Shown here: piece by piece, positions 13,883 to 16,063 of the stretch
Layout: each line of letters opens with the position of its first letter
Numbering within the stretch: the first letter of the stretch is position 1
Source of the DNA: a bacterium
GTDB taxonomy: Bacteria > Chloroflexota > Dormibacteria > UBA8260 > Bog-877
Reading direction: 5' to 3'
DNA length: 16,063 nucleotides
Assembly: GCA_021802115.1 (NCBI GenBank)
Contig: JAKABA010000079.1
Coordinates: 1-16,063, forward strand
Notes under the pieces: generated by a model
What the model was told of the DNA's origin: nothing
Seen by the model: only the letters and a program-made list of their open reading frames with translations
The model's database searches: none
Position numbers and translations under genes: made by a program

Positions 13883-15318
13883 CGCGTGCTCCTTCCTGGG
13901 CGCCGGCGCGGCGCCGTAACTTGAGTGGGCACCCAGGGGTCGTGCCACCCGGGGTGTCCCCTGACCAGCTGCCCGGCCTCGGGCGGCCCCCATGTCCCCT
14001 GCTCGTAGGGCACCACCTTGCCCGGGGAGCGCAGCAGCGGGTCCACGATCCGCCAGGTCTCCTCGACCGTGTCCTCCCTGGTGAAGAGCCGGTGATCCCC
14101 GTGCAGGGCATCGTCGATCAGCCGCTCATACGGCTCGGCGGGGCGGCCGACCTCGGCCGCGAACGACAGGTCGAGATGAACCGGCTGGGAGACCCTGCCC
14201 TCACCCCCCTTGGAGTTCAGGACCACCCTCAGACCGGGGTCCGGGTCGATCCGCAGGATGAGCTGATTGGGCTCGGCGCGCGCGTTACTGCCCAGGAAGG
14301 CCAGGTGCGGTGGGTGGCGGAAAACCACCCGCACCTCCGTCACCCGCTCCGCCATCGCCTTGCCGGCGCGAATGAAGAACGGCACCCCGGCCCAACGCCA
14401 GTTGTCGATGCCGAGCCGCAGCGCGGCGTAGGTCTCCGTGGTCGAGCGGCGGCTTACGCCCGGAACCTGACGGTAACCCCGATACTGACCGCGCACATAG
14501 TGGGCCGGGTCGGCGTCGGGGATGGCCCGGAACACATCCGCCTTCTTGTTGCGCAGGTCGTCGGCATACGAGCCGGCCGGGGGCTCCATCGCGACCAGTG
14601 CCAGCACCTGCAGGAGGTGGTTCTGCACCACGTCGCGCAGCGCCCCCACCGAGTCGTAGAAGCGTCCGCGATCCTCGACGCCAAAGTCCTCTGCCATCGT
14701 GATCTGCACGGCGGCGATGTGGTCGCGGTTCCAAACCGGCTCCAGAATGTCGTTGGCAAAGCGCAGAAACTGCAGATCCATCACCGGCTCCTTGCCCAGG
14801 AAGTGGTCGATCCGCAGGATCTGCTGCTCGTTCAAGAAGCGGTGCAGCTGCGCGTCCAGCGCCATGGCCGACTTGAGGTCACTGCCGAACGGCTTCTCCA
14901 CCATCACGCGGGCTTCCTTCGTGAGCTCAACCTCCGCCAGCCGGCTCACCACCTTGCCGAACAAGGATGGGGGGATGGCCAGGTAGAACAGCGGACGGTG
15001 CCGCCCCCGCAGCCGCTGCGCCAGCTCGCGGTATGTCGACTCATCGTCGAAATCGCCCTGGAGATACTCCAGGCGCTGGGCCAGGCGCGCGAAGATCCGC
15101 TGGGAGAATCGGATCTCGGGATCCTCGATCGCAGCGCGCGCGTGGTCCACCAGCTGGGCTTGGCTCCACCTGTCGATCGCCACCCCGATCACCGGGCAGT
15201 CGAGCAGGCCGCGGCGCTCCAGGCGGTAGAGGGCCCTGAAGGTCATCTTGCGCGCCAGATCGCCACTGATCCCGAAGATCACCAAGGCTCCGGTGCGGTC
15301 GGGCTGGCTTGGGCTCAC
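13879..15318 (-). CDS. zwf: Glucose-6-phosphate 1-dehydrogenase
   Basis: This enzyme oxidises glucose-6-phosphate to 6-phosphoglucono-lactone, producing NADPH and opening the pentose phosphate pathway. The 479 residues are full length. The N-terminal Rossmann motif is FGISGDLARK (15-24), the conserved EKPFG is at 141-145, and the active-site signature RIDHFLGKE is at 169-177. GTG 15318 is supported by a -10 box exactly six bases upstream; a Shine-Dalgarno at useful spacing is lacking. The C-terminal ~15 residues are Arg/Pro-rich and outside the conserved fold. It is first in an operon with gnd, tal and pgi. Neither 6-phosphogluconolactonase (pgl) nor opcA, frequent neighbours in actinobacteria, is present between these genes. 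Confidence 0.96.
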   Translation of the reverse strand: MSPSQPDRTGALVIFGISGDLARKMTFRALYRLERRGLLDCPVIGVAIDRWSQAQLVDHARAAIEDPEIRFSQRIFARLAQRLEYLQGDFDDESTYRELAQRLRGRHRPLFYLAIPPSLFGKVVSRLAEVELTKEARVMVEKPFGSDLKSAMALDAQLHRFLNEQQILRIDHFLGKEPVMDLQFLRFANDILEPVWNRDHIAAVQITMAEDFGVEDRGRFYDSVGALRDVVQNHLLQVLALVAMEPPAGSYADDLRNKKADVFRAIPDADPAHYVRGQYRGYRQVPGVSRRSTTETYAALRLGIDNWRWAGVPFFIRAGKAMAERVTEVRVVFRHPPHLAFLGSNARAEPNQLILRIDPDPGLRVVLNSKGGEGRVSQPVHLDLSFAAEVGRPAEPYERLIDDALHGDHRLFTREDTVEETWRIVDPLLRSPGKVVPYEQGTWGPPEAGQLVRGHPGWHDPWVPTQVTAPRRRPGRSTR

Positions 15319-15324
15319 ATCCTG

Positions 15325-15330
15325 AGTCTA
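15325..15330 (-). promoter_or_regulatory. -10 box of a probable leaderless zwf-gnd-tal-pgi transcript
   Basis: Minus-strand TAGACT (15330-15325) is followed by exactly six bases and then the zwf GTG. This matches the arrangement at hpt and the oxidoreductase gene. No -35 is recognisable in the 98-base gap, which otherwise shows nothing notable. Confidence 0.5.
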
Positions 15331-15416
15331 AGCCGGGAACCTCGGGCGGATCGGATGTCTTCTCGACCAGTTGCCCGCGGCGGTTGGAGCCCCGGGAGCG
15401 CTAACGGTCGGCTCGG

Positions 15417-16063
15417 TCAGGGTCCAGCGACGGTTTCGGGGACACCCAGAAGGTCCGCGAAGATGAACCCGTCGCGCTCCACCACCGCGCCCACCGTGAC
15501 CGGGATCGGCGAGCGGTAGTCCGGGGAATCGAACGTGAAGGTGTGGAACTCACCGTTCTCCCCGCAGGGATCCACCGCCTGGGGCAGGGAGCGCAACTCC
15601 GCCAACAGCCCGTGGTCGAACCGCCGCCCGGCGAAGTCCGGCGTCAGCTTGCGGGGATCGACGCAGCTGAGGATCGACGCGATCCCGACCGCTATCTCCT
15701 GCTCGGCCACCTCCGCGGTGGACCGGCCAAATATGGGGAACACTCCCTGCAGCCCGGCCGTCCCCAGCTGTTGCTCGCGGTACTCCCGGACGTCCTCCAG
15801 GAGCAGATCGCCGAAGGCGACTCCCTGAAGCCCCTGGGCGGCCGCCGTCCTCAGCGCCTGTCCCATCCTCAGCTCATAGGCTGAGTTCGGGCACGGGCTC
15901 GGCAGAGGGACCTCGAAAAGCGGCAGGCCCAGGCGCTCCGCCTGTTGCTGGAGCAGCTCCCGGCGTACCCCGTGGATCGAGACCCGCTGCGAAGCCCGGT
16001 TGACCGTGGTGAGCAGCCCGACCACCTCGACTGCGGCCGACCCTCGGAGCTCGTGCAGCGCGA
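15417..16063 (-). CDS. Dph6/DUF71-like PP-loop ATP-binding protein, 5' end outside the window
   Basis: This is a partial gene. The frame stays open from 16025 to the window edge and reads Ala-Leu-His-Glu-Leu, as expected just after the SGGKDS PP-loop of this family. The start and the ATP-binding loop therefore lie beyond 16063, and GTG 16025 is not the real start. The visible part has TTVNRASQRVSIHGVRRELL, QAERLGLPL, AFGDLLLEDVREYREQQL (GD-x4-D-x2-E-x2-E pattern) and the family's closing GENGEFHTF. Eukaryotic and archaeal members amidate diphthine on elongation factor 2. Bacteria lack diphthamide, so the bacterial substrate is unknown. It lies upstream of zwf on the same strand with a 98-base gap; no functional link is evident. 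Confidence 0.82.
   Translation of the reverse strand, partial: ALHELRGSAAVEVVGLLTTVNRASQRVSIHGVRRELLQQQAERLGLPLFEVPLPSPCPNSAYELRMGQALRTAAAQGLQGVAFGDLLLEDVREYREQQLGTAGLQGVFPIFGRSTAEVAEQEIAVGIASILSCVDPRKLTPDFAGRRFDHGLLAELRSLPQAVDPCGENGEFHTFTFDSPDYRSPIPVTVGAVVERDGFIFADLLGVPETVAGP

Noticed and set aside
12452..13924. A 490-codon open frame on the plus strand
   Set aside because: It is antisense to tal and gnd, spans the boundary between two well-recognised genes, and shows no domain pattern.
13921..15519. A 532-codon open frame on the plus strand
   Set aside because: It lies antisense to zwf and runs past its start. The translation is rich in His/Arg/Gln/Pro with no family resemblance, as expected for the complement of a GC-rich gene. 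The minus-strand zwf product is unmistakable.

Overview
The window is GC-rich DNA packed with core metabolic genes. I see no mobile element, CRISPR array, tRNA or rRNA. Coding density is near total. GTG and TTG starts are common, operon partners overlap by 4 bases (GTGA or ATGA), and several promoters have a TAnnnT -10 exactly 6 bases before the start codon, which suggests leaderless mRNAs. An RskA-type anti-sigma factor, a Trp-Trp-Trp trp leader peptide and an AroH-type chorismate mutase together suggest a high-GC actinobacterium or a high-GC relative of Chloroflexota (for example a Dormibacterota-like soil lineage). The sequence alone does not settle which.

Layout, left to right. 33-4000, minus strand: an aromatic amino acid block transcribed right to left. 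It runs trp leader peptide and attenuator, trpE, trpG, a second leader ORF with Phe-Tyr-Ala-Tyr codons and elaborate RNA pairing, aroH (chorismate mutase), then aroF (DAHP synthase). 4135-5306, minus: an RskA-like membrane anti-sigma factor and its ECF sigma factor. 5429-7083, plus: a quinone-oxidoreductase-like enzyme and hypoxanthine phosphoribosyltransferase. 7129-9943, minus: an NCS1 purine/cytosine-type permease and an unusual DedA-RDD-winged-helix fusion protein. 10006-15318, minus: a sugar-phosphate operon, zwf-gnd-tal-pgi. 15417-16063, minus: the C-terminal part of a DUF71/Dph6-like PP-loop enzyme that continues beyond the window.

How the genes work together. AroF makes the first intermediate of the shikimate pathway. 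TrpE and TrpG take chorismate to anthranilate, and AroH takes it to prephenate. The block therefore holds the entry point and both branches from chorismate. Each half has its own leader peptide rich in the amino acid its branch makes: Trp codons before trpE, Phe/Tyr codons before aroH-aroF. zwf, gnd, tal and pgi interconvert glucose-6-P, 6-phosphogluconate and pentose phosphates. They supply NADPH and, through tal, erythrose-4-P, which is a substrate of AroF. hpt and the NCS1 permease converge on a shared terminator and may jointly serve base uptake and salvage.

The observations most worth a second look are the aroH-aroF leader (ORF plus alternative hairpins reaching the aroH Shine-Dalgarno) and the DedA-RDD-HTH fusion.
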